From assembly GCF_009711415.1 (NCBI RefSeq), contig NZ_SMLZ01000116.1:3000-66999 (forward strand): a stretch of 64,000 nt of DNA. The letters run 5' to 3'. Position numbers and translations under genes: made by a program. Position 1 is the stretch's first letter. Each line of letters begins with the position of its first letter. The notes below the pieces were generated by a model. The model searched no databases, had not been told where the DNA came from, and was given only the letters and a program-made list of their open reading frames with translations. Origin of the DNA: Roseibium denhamense. Its GTDB lineage: Bacteria; Pseudomonadota; Alphaproteobacteria; Rhizobiales; Stappiaceae. This document shows, one piece after another, positions 28,340-38,306 of this stretch.

Positions 28340-29449
28340 ATGCGGTTTGAACTTGCGGACGAAGTCTGGATGACCGCGCTGGATGCAGCGCAGATCTGCA
28401 TCACGATCGCCGATGCCAAGACACCCGGACGCCCTCTCGTTTATGTCAATCCCGCGTTTTTAAAGCAGACCGGCTATTCCCTTGAGGAAGCGGTTGGCCG
28501 CAACTGCGGTTTTCTCCAGGGGCCGGACACCGATCCACACACGGTGCTTCAGCTTCGGGCAAGCCTGGAAGCTGAGATGGCCGTCTGTTTGGAGGTGTTG
28601 AATTACAAGAAGGACGGAACACCGTTTTGGAACGCGCTGTCCATTAGCCCGATCAAGACCGCCACAGGGGATCTGGTTGCTTTCGTCGGTTTTCAAACCG
28701 ATGTGACGGATCGACGGGCCGCGTCTTTGGAAGAACAACACTCGGAGAAAATGGCGGCGCTTGGGCGGTTTGCCGGCGGGATCGCCCATCAGGTCAACAG
28801 CGCGTTGCAGCCGGTTGTAAGTCTTCCGGCGCTGATCGCCCCCTCTCTTCCGATGAACAAAACAGAGGAACGGGACTGGCTCGAGCTGATTGAGACGAGC
28901 GGGAAAGCTGCCCGGACCCTTCTGAAATCGGTCCTGGCGTTTTCCCGTGGCCGTGAATTCCGGGATGGAAAGCTGTTTCATCCAAACGAGGTGTTTGATC
29001 TTGCGCTGCGGCATCTGAGAACCGCGGCGCCGCCGGGCGTGCGCATAACCTCCAGTCATCGCGTCCGGGGCACTCTGGCTCTTTGTGGCGATCCGGTGGC
29101 GTTGACGAACGCGCTTGTTGAGCTTGGGCAGAATGCACTGGATGCGCTGGATGGGGCAGGGGAGGTCCGCCTCAGTCTTGAGGAGGTCGGGAATCGGGTC
29201 GAGATCTGCGTGCAGGACACGGGGCCAGGTCTGGATGCGCGTACTCGATCGCGGCTGTTTGAGCCCTTTTACACGACAAAACCGATCGGTCAGGGCACCG
29301 GTCTCGGATTGGCACTCGTGCACAGCACGGTTGAGGCCTTTTCCGGATCGATCGCCGTTGAGACCCGGTCCGGCACCGGAACCCGATTTGTGATCACGCT
29401 GCCCGTTGAACCCTTCCAAGTTCCCGTTTCAGCGGCCGCAACCGTGTAG
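28340..29449 (+). CDS. LOV-domain (blue-light) histidine kinase, island copy
   Basis: A 369-residue soluble kinase. The N-terminal domain (about 12-125) has the full LOV pattern: GRNCGFLQG with the photo-adduct Cys56, NYKKDGTPFWNA, and the flavin-contact Gln in FVGFQTDVT. The kinase part has an H-box GGIAHQVNSALQPV (His150) and an intact ATP site (N box ELGQNALDAL, DTGPGLD, FEPFYTTK, GTGLGLALV). The usual Arg after the cysteine is Gly. A receiver gene and a chemoreceptor gene follow 14 bp downstream and overlapping, so light should change phosphorylation of that receiver. A second copy lies at 58366. Confidence 0.9.
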   Translation: MRFELADEVWMTALDAAQICITIADAKTPGRPLVYVNPAFLKQTGYSLEEAVGRNCGFLQGPDTDPHTVLQLRASLEAEMAVCLEVLNYKKDGTPFWNALSISPIKTATGDLVAFVGFQTDVTDRRAASLEEQHSEKMAALGRFAGGIAHQVNSALQPVVSLPALIAPSLPMNKTEERDWLELIETSGKAARTLLKSVLAFSRGREFRDGKLFHPNEVFDLALRHLRTAAPPGVRITSSHRVRGTLALCGDPVALTNALVELGQNALDALDGAGEVRLSLEEVGNRVEICVQDTGPGLDARTRSRLFEPFYTTKPIGQGTGLGLALVHSTVEAFSGSIAVETRSGTGTRFVITLPVEPFQVPVSAAATV

Positions 29450-29463
29450 TGGAGACCTAGTTC

Positions 29464-29844
29464 ATGGCGCATATTCTTGTTGTTGATGATGTCGAAGGCG
29501 TGCGGAGATCAATCGCGGCCGGCTTGACACGCGCCGGCCATACGGTCGACGAAGCCGACTCTGGCGTTTCGGCGCTCTCAACGCTCAGATCCGTCAAACC
29601 GGATCTTGTTATCACGGATATGCTAATGCCCGAAATGGACGGTCTCGATCTCATCGACGAGATCAAGTCCGGTTCCGCAGGGCCCTGTCCGGTCCTTGCC
29701 ATCTCCGGGGGCGGCAGTTTTGTGTCGACGGGCGATGCGCTCAAAGTTGCCGAGACGACGGCTGACGGAATTCTCGAAAAACCTTTTGACAGCACCGAAC
29801 TTGACGCCGCCGTGCGCGCACTTCTCGCCGAGGTTCAAAAATGA
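29464..29844 (+). CDS. Single-domain response regulator (receiver), island copy
   Basis: A 126-residue CheY-like receiver with no output domain: acidic pocket VVDD, phospho-Asp in [13 protein letters not shown], signalling Ser in AISGGGS, and Lys in EKPF. GGAG precedes the ATG. It sits between a LOV kinase and a chemoreceptor, the next ATG overlapping its stop by 4 bp. It is therefore the likely phosphorylation partner of that kinase. The ISGGGSFVS segment is shared with the second copy at 59534. Confidence 0.92.
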   Translation: MAHILVVDDVEGVRRSIAAGLTRAGHTVDEADSGVSALSTLRSVKPDLVITDMLMPEMDGLDLIDEIKSGSAGPCPVLAISGGGSFVSTGDALKVAETTADGILEKPFDSTELDAAVRALLAEVQK

Positions 29845-32081
29845 CACTGCACAGCCTGTCTATCAGTTGGAAGGTCGGCCTTGGCTTGTCCGTTCTTATC
29901 TTAGCCCTGGTTGGGCTTGCTGCGAAAGCGACCCTGACACTTTCCAAGATAGATGAAAATTTCAGCTATTATCAGCGTGCGGCGGCAGAGGCTGAGCGGG
30001 CGGTTGATCTGAAGGCGGCAACGCAGGCGTTTGTCGGTTCAGCCAAAGAGTATATCGCCCGCAACACGGAGGCGCGGTACCAGTCCGCTCAGGAGCGTTT
30101 TGAAACCGTCCATGGAAAACTCGATGCAGCTCTTGAGGTGGCGCATGGGGAGTTTGAAACTGCCGCACTTGCGGCCCAGTCCCTGCTGGGCCCCACCCGG
30201 AAAAGCTTCAGTGAGTTTGCTGTTTTCAGAAATGACCGGAACGATCTCACCGAAACTGCGCTCCCAGCACTTGCCGACCGGTTTGAAGCCCTGCTGGCGG
30301 GTTTTTCAGATCAAGGACATCAAGGCGCAGACGCTGCCCGGCTCCATCTGATGCGGGCGAAGTTTCACACCTACAGGTACTTGACGCGCTACGACGGGGC
30401 ACAGCTTGAAGCCGCAGCCAAGGCCGTCGGTGACCTGAAAGATGCGTTGCAGGGACTGCCCGACAGCCCTGATCGCAGCTCTGCACTTGGCATGACCGCG
30501 GAGTTCTTAGACGCCCTCGGACACCTGACCCGAACCGTTGAGAAGGAGGCAACGGCTTCTGCCGCATTTTTCGATCAGGGCGTGCGGCCCTTGCTCGCCT
30601 CAGCGGAACGTATGGCCGACATCGCGCATGGTTATGAGCAGGAGGTTGCGACGCAGATTGCTGCGGAAAAACAGAGTGCCTTGTGGACCGTCAGCCTGGT
30701 GGTGGGCCTCGCTTTGGCGCTTGCGGGCGCCGTTACCGTTTGGCTTCGCAGCGCGGTGTCGCAGCCCATCAAGCGCATGACCGACCTCATGGGAAAAATC
30801 GCCGCCGAGGAGCTGGATGTAGAGATCCCTGGAACATTGCGCCAGGACGAGATCGGTGCGATGGCGCGTGCCTTGGAAGTGTTCGACAAGGCCGGCCAGG
30901 ACCGGCGTGCCCTTCAGGAGGAACAGGCGCATTCCCGCGCGGAGGCACGAAAGCGCCAGGACGAAATCGATCAGCTGGTGGCGATGTTCGGAAAAACCGT
31001 TCAAAATGTCCTCGGTCAATTGCGCAATGCCTTTGATGGCATGGGCAAAAGTTCGACCAGCCTGGTGGCGTCAGCCGATGACAACGTGGACAATGCCGGC
31101 CGGGTCGCCTCAAGTGTTGACCGCACCGCAGACAACACCCGCGGGGCGGCGGCAGCCACCCAAGAACTTTCCTCCTCCATTGAAGAGATCAGCTCCCAAA
31201 TCTCGAAGGCCCGCGACATGGCTGACAATGCTGCGGGCGTTGCCGCGGACGTGGGAGATCGGGTTGGCGATCTTGGCGGAGCGATCGACCGGATTTCCTC
31301 CGTGGTGGAGTCAATCCGGGCGATCTCGGAACAAACCAATCTTCTGGCCCTCAATGCAACCATCGAGGCTGCGCGCGCGGGCGAGGCGGGCAAGGGATTT
31401 GCGGTCGTCGCTTCGGAAGTCAAACAACTTGCCAGCCAGACCACACTCGCCACCGAGGAGGTAGCGGAGGCTGTCGCCCTGGTGCGCCAATCCAGCCACG
31501 AGGCCGTGTCGGCCACCGATCAAATCAAAGCCGCGGTCAATGCCCTGAATGAGGTGTCGCAATCCGTGGCCGCAGCAACCACGGAACAGCAGGCCGCGAC
31601 GGAGGAAATCGCGCGTGCCGTGCAAATGGTCAGTCATGAAGCCGATACGATCCAGGAAGACATGAAAGCGGTTTTCGGAACAGGCCAAACAACGCGCAGC
31701 GTCGCTGGCGATGTGCGCATGGCCGCCGAACGCCTGGTCGCGGACACCAATGAATTTTCTGACGAAGTGGTCCTTTTCCTCGATGGGCTGGGTCAGAACA
31801 CGGTGCGCGAGAAAATCGAGCGCAGGTCCCTGCGTGTCGATGCGAGTTTGACCGCCGACGGCCGGACCCAACCTGCCGTGATTGAGACAATGTCGCCGGC
31901 CTCGCTTGAAGTGTGCGTTCAGACCCCTCCGTCACCGGCGACCAAGCTGGAGCTCGATATCCCGGGACTGGGTCATGTCCGGGGCCGGGTTGCCGATGTT
32001 CAGGGCAACCGGGTCTTTGTGCAGTTGCCGCTCGATCGCGAGAGTGTGGAACGCACCGCAAGATATCTGAAAGTCGCTTAG
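29841..32081 (+). CDS. Chemoreceptor with C-terminal PilZ-like domain, island copy
   Basis: A 746-residue chemoreceptor: TM1 about 9-29, a long helical periplasmic region, TM2 about 280-303, HAMP, and a signalling domain with the tip [19 protein letters not shown] (about 496). Past the usual end there is an added domain of about 90 residues (about 655-746) that is beta-rich and starts with ERRSLRVDA, an RxxxR pattern as in PilZ domains; the second PilZ motif is degenerate (TMSPAS). It overlaps the receiver gene by 4 bp, tying light sensing to a chemoreceptor and perhaps to cyclic-di-GMP. PilZ identity is an inference. Confidence 0.88.
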   Translation: MTLHSLSISWKVGLGLSVLILALVGLAAKATLTLSKIDENFSYYQRAAAEAERAVDLKAATQAFVGSAKEYIARNTEARYQSAQERFETVHGKLDAALEVAHGEFETAALAAQSLLGPTRKSFSEFAVFRNDRNDLTETALPALADRFEALLAGFSDQGHQGADAARLHLMRAKFHTYRYLTRYDGAQLEAAAKAVGDLKDALQGLPDSPDRSSALGMTAEFLDALGHLTRTVEKEATASAAFFDQGVRPLLASAERMADIAHGYEQEVATQIAAEKQSALWTVSLVVGLALALAGAVTVWLRSAVSQPIKRMTDLMGKIAAEELDVEIPGTLRQDEIGAMARALEVFDKAGQDRRALQEEQAHSRAEARKRQDEIDQLVAMFGKTVQNVLGQLRNAFDGMGKSSTSLVASADDNVDNAGRVASSVDRTADNTRGAAAATQELSSSIEEISSQISKARDMADNAAGVAADVGDRVGDLGGAIDRISSVVESIRAISEQTNLLALNATIEAARAGEAGKGFAVVASEVKQLASQTTLATEEVAEAVALVRQSSHEAVSATDQIKAAVNALNEVSQSVAAATTEQQAATEEIARAVQMVSHEADTIQEDMKAVFGTGQTTRSVAGDVRMAAERLVADTNEFSDEVVLFLDGLGQNTVREKIERRSLRVDASLTADGRTQPAVIETMSPASLEVCVQTPPSPATKLELDIPGLGHVRGRVADVQGNRVFVQLPLDRESVERTARYLKVA

Positions 32082-32302
32082 AATCTTGAGGTCGGGCGGA
32101 GGACATGGTCGATCTTTTTTTGCCAGGAAACTCTAGATTACTCAGGAATATGACCGGTCACACACACTTTTGAACCCAGGCCGTATGGACGAAGTGGAAA
32201 CGGATTGCCTTGAACTTGAACGATGCAAATCCTGGCGAAAGGTCCCTCTCATTCGTCCACCGGGCCTCACCTTTTTCTGATGCCGTTCAAGGATGAGAGA
32301 CA

Positions 32303-32749
32303 GTGTCTGCGAAAAATGGAACGCGAAACCGGATTGAGGCGACGGTCCACCAGATGTTGGGGCTGGCGGATGTTTTTCAATGGCGGTCGAATGCACAGCA
32401 CTATCTGACCAACGCCGAGCCGGACGCTTCCAAAGATGACCGGGCCTTGATCAACACTCACTGGGTCGGCAAACAGCTGTGGGATCTTCCGGTGACCTTG
32501 GATCAGCAACAGCAGCTGCGCAAGCGCCTTGCTGCCCACAAGCCGTTGGAACGGATGCGCTTTCGTGTTCGGCATGCGGGCCAAGAGCTGGTCGACATCG
32601 ATTTGAGCGGTTTGCCGGTGTTTGCGCCCTCGGGCGCGTTTCAAGGCTATGAGGGGTCTGGCAAGTGGCCCATCGGAGACTTGTCTCCGAGATGGAAACC
32701 CGCCGGATCAAGGGGCTGGAACTTGCCGTCAACAAGCCGATTATCGTAA
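32303..32749 (+). pseudogene. Detached N-terminal PAS fragment of a frameshifted PAS-GGDEF-EAL gene
   Basis: This frame encodes a PAS-domain C-terminal half (KPLERMRFRVRHAGQELVDI, then SGLPVFAPSGAFQGYEG), but then loses sense after GDL. The protein sense continues in the next frame as VSEMETRRIKGLELAV, in the gene at 32665. One missing base near 32685 (TTGTCTCC for TTGGTCTCC) would join the two into one protein. It starts at GTG 32303 or ATG 32354; neither has a strong ribosome-binding site. Confidence 0.6.
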
Positions 32750-35115
32750 CGGACCGCTCGGGATCGATCGAATGGGTCAGTCCTGCGTTCACGACCCTGA
32801 CGGGCTATGCTCTTGAGGAGGTTGTCGGCAAAACACCGGGGTCTTTCTTGCAGTGTGCTGAAACAGATCCCGAAACCGTCCTTGAAATTGGAACGGCTGT
32901 ACGGGCGGGACAGCCGATCCGCAGGCAAATCCTCAATCAGCGCAAGACGGGCGAGCAGTACTGGTTCGATGTCAGCATTCAGCCGATCGCCGGCGCAGAC
33001 GGTGCATGCGAGGGGTTTGTCGCCGTTCAACCCGACGTCACGGATCTTGTTCGTGCGCGGGAACAGTTTCGCGATCTTCTGGTCAACCTTCCCGCCGGCG
33101 TGATCCACACCGATGAAACGGGGCTGGTGGTCGATTGCAATCTCGAGGCGTGCCGGATCCTGAACAAGACCCGAGAGGCTCTTTTGTCGCGGTCCCTGAC
33201 AGATGCGATCGTCCGCCTTTTCAATCGTGACGGATCTGCTCTCCACTCTCGCCAGAATCCTGCTCTTCGCATCCTTAAGAATGGGGACCGGATTGAAAAT
33301 GAAGTCTTCGGGATCGGCTTCGCCGATGGTCAACAGAAATTCATTCGCGTCAGCTCAGCGCCGACCTGGAATGTATTGGAGCAGCGTCAGGAACACGTTT
33401 TCAGTTTCATTGATGTGACCCAAGACGAGGAGGGACGGCAACGGCTTGAGCAAACCACGGATCTTCTGCATGAGGTTGTCGAGACCATCCCGGATGCCCT
33501 TGCAGCCTTTGATGCAGACGACCGGCTGATCCTTTTCAATGAAAACTACCTCAAGACGTATCAGGCCTCTGCCCCGGCCATAAAACTAGGGGCACGGTTT
33601 GAGGATATTCTTCGCTACGGGCTGGAGCACGGGCAATATGGGGAGGTGGGCGATCATCCCGAAGACAAGACTGCGTGGCTCTCCCGGCGTCTTGCAGCTC
33701 ACACGGCGAAGACACCCCCCAAAGCCCTTCAAAAACTGGGAAATGACAGGTGGCTTCAGATCCGCGAACGCCGCAGCGCCTCGGGCACCGTGGTGGGTGC
33801 GCGCACGGATATTACCAGCTTGAAGCGGGCCGAAGAAAACGCACGTATTGCTGCGCGTACGGATTCGCTCACGGGCCTTTCAAACCGTCGGGTCCTTCTT
33901 GACGTGCTGAAGGCGCGCGCGCGACAAAAGGATCGCTGCTGTGCGCTGTTTCTGATCGATCTCGATCACTTCAAGTTCGTGAACGACACTTACGGTCACG
34001 AGGCGGGTGACACCTTGTTGTGTGCCACTGCCGAACGCCTCCGACAGCTGGCCGGGCCAGAGGATCTTTGCGTGCGTCTTGGCGGCGATGAGTTTGCCAT
34101 GTTCGTGGCCTCGAGCGAACCGGCACAGGACCTCCCGGACGTTGCCGGCAGGATCATGTCCAGTCTCAATCGCCCCGTCGAGCTCTGCGGACGAACCTAT
34201 CGGCCCGTGCAGTCGATTGGCGGCACCCTCATTGAAACAGAGCAGATGGATGCCGATGCGATCGTCCGGCACGCGGATGCTGCGCTATATGCCGCAAAAC
34301 AGGCTGGTGGTGGGGTCTTTCGTCTTTTTGATGCTGACATCGGGCGGAGGCAAGATCGCTTCAACACCCTTGCCCAGGCCTTGAAAAGTGCGGTCGTGTC
34401 TGACGAGATCGACGTCGTGTTTCAGCCACAGGTCGATGTTGTCACGGGCAGGATCAGCGGGTTTGAGGCCCTTGCCCGATGGACACTGAACAACACGGCG
34501 ATCCCACCCTTTGAATTCGTGCAGGTTGCCGAGGATACTGCTCTTGGTGAGGCTCTCGGCACAGCGATAATGACCAAAGTTCTTCATCTCGCCCGGTGCT
34601 TTTTGTTGCCACCTGGGTCCGGGGTTACCATTGCGCTCAATCTGGCGACATCACAGCTCAGATCGGCGCGTTTCTTCGAGCGTTTGACCCTGTCTCTTGA
34701 GGCAAATGGCGTTTCGCCTTGCTCTCTGGAGCTGGAAATTCCAGAAACGGTGTTGCTCGATCGACATCAAGGTGAGATCCTCAGCAACCTGCGGAAAGCC
34801 CGTAGATTGGGCATTGGCGTGGCTCTCGATGATTTCGGAACCGGGTTCGCCTCGCTGAGCCATGTTACCGAACTTCCCCTGACGGGATTGAAACTTGACA
34901 AGTCCTTTGTGCGCCGGATGAAGCGGGACCGTGGGTCCGCCGTGATTGCGGGGTCGATCATCGCAATGGCAAAGGGACTGGACCTCAGTTGCGTGGCCGA
35001 GGGGGTCGAGACTGAAGACGAACTGCACTTCCTAAGAGATCTTGGATGCACTCTTGTCCAAGGGTATTACACCGGCCGGCCTGTTCCAGCCGCGGTGGCA
35101 GCAGACCTTCTTTAA
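32665..35115 (+). CDS. Multi-PAS GGDEF-EAL cyclic-di-GMP protein (5' end frameshifted)
   Basis: An 816-residue soluble protein: a LOV-like PAS domain (about 15-130) lacking the adduct cysteine (GKTPGSFLQ instead of GRNCRFLQ), two more PAS domains (about 135-250, 270-385), GGDEF (LGGDEF at 473) and EAL. The EAL site looks complete: FEALARW, ELEIPE, DDFGTG, LKLDKSFV and EGVET. A GAGGGG site precedes GTG 32665, so this part may still be made alone. An extra N-terminal PAS part lies in another frame upstream (32303-32749), which suggests a recent single-base loss. It follows the LOV operon by about 220 bp. Confidence 0.85.
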   Translation: MAHRRLVSEMETRRIKGLELAVNKPIIVTDRSGSIEWVSPAFTTLTGYALEEVVGKTPGSFLQCAETDPETVLEIGTAVRAGQPIRRQILNQRKTGEQYWFDVSIQPIAGADGACEGFVAVQPDVTDLVRAREQFRDLLVNLPAGVIHTDETGLVVDCNLEACRILNKTREALLSRSLTDAIVRLFNRDGSALHSRQNPALRILKNGDRIENEVFGIGFADGQQKFIRVSSAPTWNVLEQRQEHVFSFIDVTQDEEGRQRLEQTTDLLHEVVETIPDALAAFDADDRLILFNENYLKTYQASAPAIKLGARFEDILRYGLEHGQYGEVGDHPEDKTAWLSRRLAAHTAKTPPKALQKLGNDRWLQIRERRSASGTVVGARTDITSLKRAEENARIAARTDSLTGLSNRRVLLDVLKARARQKDRCCALFLIDLDHFKFVNDTYGHEAGDTLLCATAERLRQLAGPEDLCVRLGGDEFAMFVASSEPAQDLPDVAGRIMSSLNRPVELCGRTYRPVQSIGGTLIETEQMDADAIVRHADAALYAAKQAGGGVFRLFDADIGRRQDRFNTLAQALKSAVVSDEIDVVFQPQVDVVTGRISGFEALARWTLNNTAIPPFEFVQVAEDTALGEALGTAIMTKVLHLARCFLLPPGSGVTIALNLATSQLRSARFFERLTLSLEANGVSPCSLELEIPETVLLDRHQGEILSNLRKARRLGIGVALDDFGTGFASLSHVTELPLTGLKLDKSFVRRMKRDRGSAVIAGSIIAMAKGLDLSCVAEGVETEDELHFLRDLGCTLVQGYYTGRPVPAAVAADLL

Positions 35116-35312
35116 GCGGTGCCGGCCCGGGTAGATATACCAGTGTGAGGGCCTAAGCGCCTAAAGACAGCATGGCATGCTGAACCTCACGGCCTGAAAA
35201 GAGGGCAGCGTTATCATCTCCGGTGACCGAACAATATATTTCTTTTCGATACAAGTGCCTCAAGGTGATTTACGCTACGTAACAAATAGGCATCAAAACA
35301 AGAAGACTTCTC

Positions 35313-36041
35313 ATGAATCTGACACGATCCCATCGGTGCTTTGCCGCGCCTGCATGCGTTCTTGGCGTTTTTGTTGCGGCACCGGCCGCTGCACACGAAC
35401 CCCTCCCTGCGTGTCCACAGGAGATTTCCTACATCGAAAAGCTGCCAAGCGCGGAATCGGTGCTGGACCTGCTGCGGGATCTCTACACGGAGATCGGCTG
35501 CGATACCCGGTTTACTGCCTATCCGGGGCGCCGCTCGGTTTTGATGTTCAACGCTGGGAAAATTGATGGCCAGTTCGCCCGCCTGCCCATCATCGAGGCG
35601 GATTACCGACGCGCATTTCTAAGGTCAGCTCTTCCGGTCAACGAGGCGCGGGCGATCCTGTGGCAGCGTCCGGACGCAAAGGTGCAGGAAAAAAAACCGC
35701 TTGGTTACACCATCGGGGTCAGGTGGCAGGATGCCTATGTCACTCATGAAGACGCGGCACGCGGTTTCTACGCTGCCTTTGAAAAGATGCAGGCTTATGA
35801 AAACGGAGTAATCGACCGGTTCATCGAAACGGATCAAAACGTTGCCCTGCTGGTGGCCGCGGGGGTGCTCAAACGCCGCCCGGATCCGGTTACCGTGATC
35901 AAGGATTTCCAGGCTTTTCATTTTGTCGGAGCGGAATTCTCAGACTTCATGGAGCGCTTTGACGCCGCGCATGCGGTCTCCCGGAAACAGCATCCGGAAC
36001 GCACACTTTCCAAGTCGCGGGCAGGCCCTGAAAACCGGTGA
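35313..36041 (+). CDS. Periplasmic binding-protein-like secreted protein
   Basis: A 242-residue protein with a signal peptide (PACVLGVFVAAPAAAHE) and a fold that looks like a family 3 solute-binding protein (GRRSVLMFNAGKIDGQFARLP, then SALPVNEARAILW and KPLGYTIGVRWQDAYV). No transport genes adjoin it. It could be a solute receptor for a sensor. The function is unknown. The gene lies on its own between two GGDEF genes, with its ATG at 35313. Confidence 0.72.
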   Translation: MNLTRSHRCFAAPACVLGVFVAAPAAAHEPLPACPQEISYIEKLPSAESVLDLLRDLYTEIGCDTRFTAYPGRRSVLMFNAGKIDGQFARLPIIEADYRRAFLRSALPVNEARAILWQRPDAKVQEKKPLGYTIGVRWQDAYVTHEDAARGFYAAFEKMQAYENGVIDRFIETDQNVALLVAAGVLKRRPDPVTVIKDFQAFHFVGAEFSDFMERFDAAHAVSRKQHPERTLSKSRAGPENR

Positions 36042-36117
36042 GCATTGCCAAGTGCTGCGGCCCCAATCCCTCCAATAGAGGGCCAAATTTTGTACGAAGA
36101 GCCCTGCGGGCGGCATC

Positions 36118-37362
36118 CTAGCCCGTCGGCGCCACCCGGTGGCAATTGCGGCCGTCTTCCTTGGCCTTGTAAAGGGCCGCATCTGCGCGGGCGATCACTT
36201 GCTCGGCAGAGCCTGAGGTTTCGGACAGCGCAACCCCCTGGCTGATCGTTGGCCGTATGGGACCGCCCTGATGCACAACTTCAAGGTTTGCGACCGTCTC
36301 GCGTATCCGTTCGGCAATGTCGACGGCCGTTTTTGTGTCTGTCCCACTCAGCAGGATGAGAAATTCTTCACCGCCATACCGTCCCACATGGTCATAGCCG
36401 CGCAAGGTGTCGTCAATGGCCGATGCCACCGTCCGCAAGACCTCATCCCCAGCCAGATGGCCATGGCGGTCATTGATGCTCTTGAAATGATCGAGATCCG
36501 CCATGATCACCACAAGGGGGTCGTGTGTGCGGGCCGCCTTGCACAGCTCGCTTTCCAGTAGACTGAAGATGGCGCCGCGGTTGAGCACCCCGGTCAGGGC
36601 GTCATGCATGGCCTGGTCCTTCAGCTTTTGATGGGCCTCCATCAACTGGCTGTTGAGTTCGTAAAGTTGCTGGTACAAAAGGCTCTTTTCGATCAGGACC
36701 GACACCTGACCGGCGATCTGCAAGAAGATGTCATGGTGCAAATCACGATAGGTGTTCTTCTCCCGGCTGGAAAAGAACAAAAAGCCTAACGGTTTGCCAT
36801 TGGCAATCAAAGGGCATGTCAGGTTCGACAAGATGCCTTCGGCAAGGATTGTGCGCGTTGCCTTGGATCCGGGGTTTTCCCTCTGATAGGCCTCCAGATC
36901 GTTGATGATGCGTGGCGTCCCGGTGGCAAGAATGGTTTGCAGGCTGCTGCCCGACATGGAGGCGGCGTAATTCTTGCTGATGCGCATGTCCGGATAATCC
37001 GCCTTTGCCCAAAAGGCCCGCAGCCGCGCGCCATTTTGCTCCAAAAGCGCACAACCGATCCGGTCATAGGGGATCAGGGTGGAGAACGTCTTGTAAATGC
37101 GGTCCAGAACGTTTTCGGCAAACAATTCGCTGCCGATTTCCTCCGAGAGGCTCTGCAGTTTGCGAAACTGTTCAAACCGCTGTTCGAGCCAGTCGCCGAG
37201 CTCCGCCAGTTCCTCGCCAAAGGTATCAAGTGGCCCGCTGACGTGATCGGGAACGGGAACTCCATGAAACTGCATCTTGCGCATCTGGCGCAGGGCCGAA
37301 CCATAGACTTCCAAGCGTTCAAGGTCTTCATATGTCACGGGCTGGTTATGGGGTTTGCTCAT
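36118..37362 (-). CDS. GAF-GGDEF diguanylate cyclase
   Basis: From ATG 37362 the product has 414 residues. A helical N-terminal region is followed by a GAF domain (about 80-240, TLIPYDRIGCALLEQNGARL) and a GGDEF domain with GGEEF at 330. The inhibitory I-site RGYD lies five residues before GGEEF. The metal Asp is in VVIMADLDHFK. The TTG at 37383 is an alternative start with weaker support. It should make cyclic-di-GMP with product feedback; the GAF ligand is unknown. Confidence 0.92.
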   Translation of the reverse strand: MSKPHNQPVTYEDLERLEVYGSALRQMRKMQFHGVPVPDHVSGPLDTFGEELAELGDWLEQRFEQFRKLQSLSEEIGSELFAENVLDRIYKTFSTLIPYDRIGCALLEQNGARLRAFWAKADYPDMRISKNYAASMSGSSLQTILATGTPRIINDLEAYQRENPGSKATRTILAEGILSNLTCPLIANGKPLGFLFFSSREKNTYRDLHHDIFLQIAGQVSVLIEKSLLYQQLYELNSQLMEAHQKLKDQAMHDALTGVLNRGAIFSLLESELCKAARTHDPLVVIMADLDHFKSINDRHGHLAGDEVLRTVASAIDDTLRGYDHVGRYGGEEFLILLSGTDTKTAVDIAERIRETVANLEVVHQGGPIRPTISQGVALSETSGSAEQVIARADAALYKAKEDGRNCHRVAPTG

Positions 37363-37923
37363 GCCCTTAGCCTCTGTCCTCAATCGTTTCCTCTGCGCAG
37401 GACCCGTCGTTCTTCAAAAGGGCCAGCGGGGTGACGTTTGTCTTTTTGGACAGCCGGCCGATGGGTGTACGGTGCACATCACGTAGCGTAAGAGGGAAAT
37501 CCTAACGGACACTTGCGTGCATTGGGGAAACAGAGCGCTTCTCGTTAGAGCGGTTCAACATGCGCGTGACACGCTCTCGTTCCCCGATCAAGTCCGGCAT
37601 GACCTCGCAGGAGGGCGAAATGGCTAGCCCTTGTGACCGCATTTGAAGTTGAACGCCTTGATCCGGTGCATCTCCTGAACATTCTGCGTAGAAGCTCATG
37701 TCTACCGACATCGCAGTGCGCTGCAGCTGGAGGCCGTCCGTGTTTGCATACTTTGAGGACTGAGTTTTCTACGGTTTCACGTATGTTAGACCAGGAAGGG
37801 TAAGACCACCGTACATTTCGCATCGATGATCCTTTAAGGTGAGGGCACTTGAGACACTTCCAGCGCTGCCGCAACCAGAGCCTGTCGGGCGTCAAATGTA
37901 GATTGGCCTTTCCGGGGGAATAT
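37363..37923. other. Gene-free spacer
   Basis: A 561-bp region between the GAF-GGDEF gene (minus) and the secreted protein gene (plus). The segment at about 37575-37610 (CTCGTTCCCCGATCAAGT and on) looks like a dispersed intergenic repeat common in alphaproteobacteria, but only one copy is here. The short frames have no ribosome-binding site. Confidence 0.4.
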
Positions 37924-38283
37924 ATGAGAATTGGTCCATTCATCGGCGCGACCTTTGTCGCGGTCTTGGCTTTATCGGGCACCGCTTCCGCCAAGGGAAA
38001 ACTCAGCTGCAATGACCTCACCACAGCAATCATTCAGCTGGATGATGTCATTACGCAGTTGACTGACCGGGACATGGTGATCGCAGGCAGTGGCTACGAC
38101 CGGTCCTTGCGGATTGCAGCGGAAACCGCGCTTTGGTTGGCAAATATCGAAGGCAACAGTGCTCTTCAGCGCTATGCCAAAGGCATGATTTCAGGCTGGG
38201 AGCAGAAAGACATCGATCGCTACATCGCCAATGGCGACGAGATGATCATTCTTTATGATCACCTCTATCGTCGCGATTGTTGA
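37924..38283 (+). CDS. Small secreted hypothetical protein
   Basis: A 119-residue protein from ATG 37924 after a GGGGG-rich ribosome-binding site. The signal peptide is at residues 1-22 (FIGATFVAVLALSGTASA). The mature part is about 97 residues, helical, with two cysteines (SCNDL and RRDC at the end) that could form a disulfide. I recognise no family. The function is unknown. Confidence 0.7.
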   Translation: MRIGPFIGATFVAVLALSGTASAKGKLSCNDLTTAIIQLDDVITQLTDRDMVIAGSGYDRSLRIAAETALWLANIEGNSALQRYAKGMISGWEQKDIDRYIANGDEMIILYDHLYRRDC

Positions 38284-38306
38284 GCCGCCTCCAGCGACGT
38301 GTTCCG

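Noticed and set aside
32223-32408. 61-residue frame before the frameshifted PAS gene
   Set aside because: Out of frame with the PAS sense and without a ribosome-binding site.
37502-37711. 69-residue minus-strand frame
   Set aside because: No ribosome-binding site; the region looks like a dispersed intergenic repeat.
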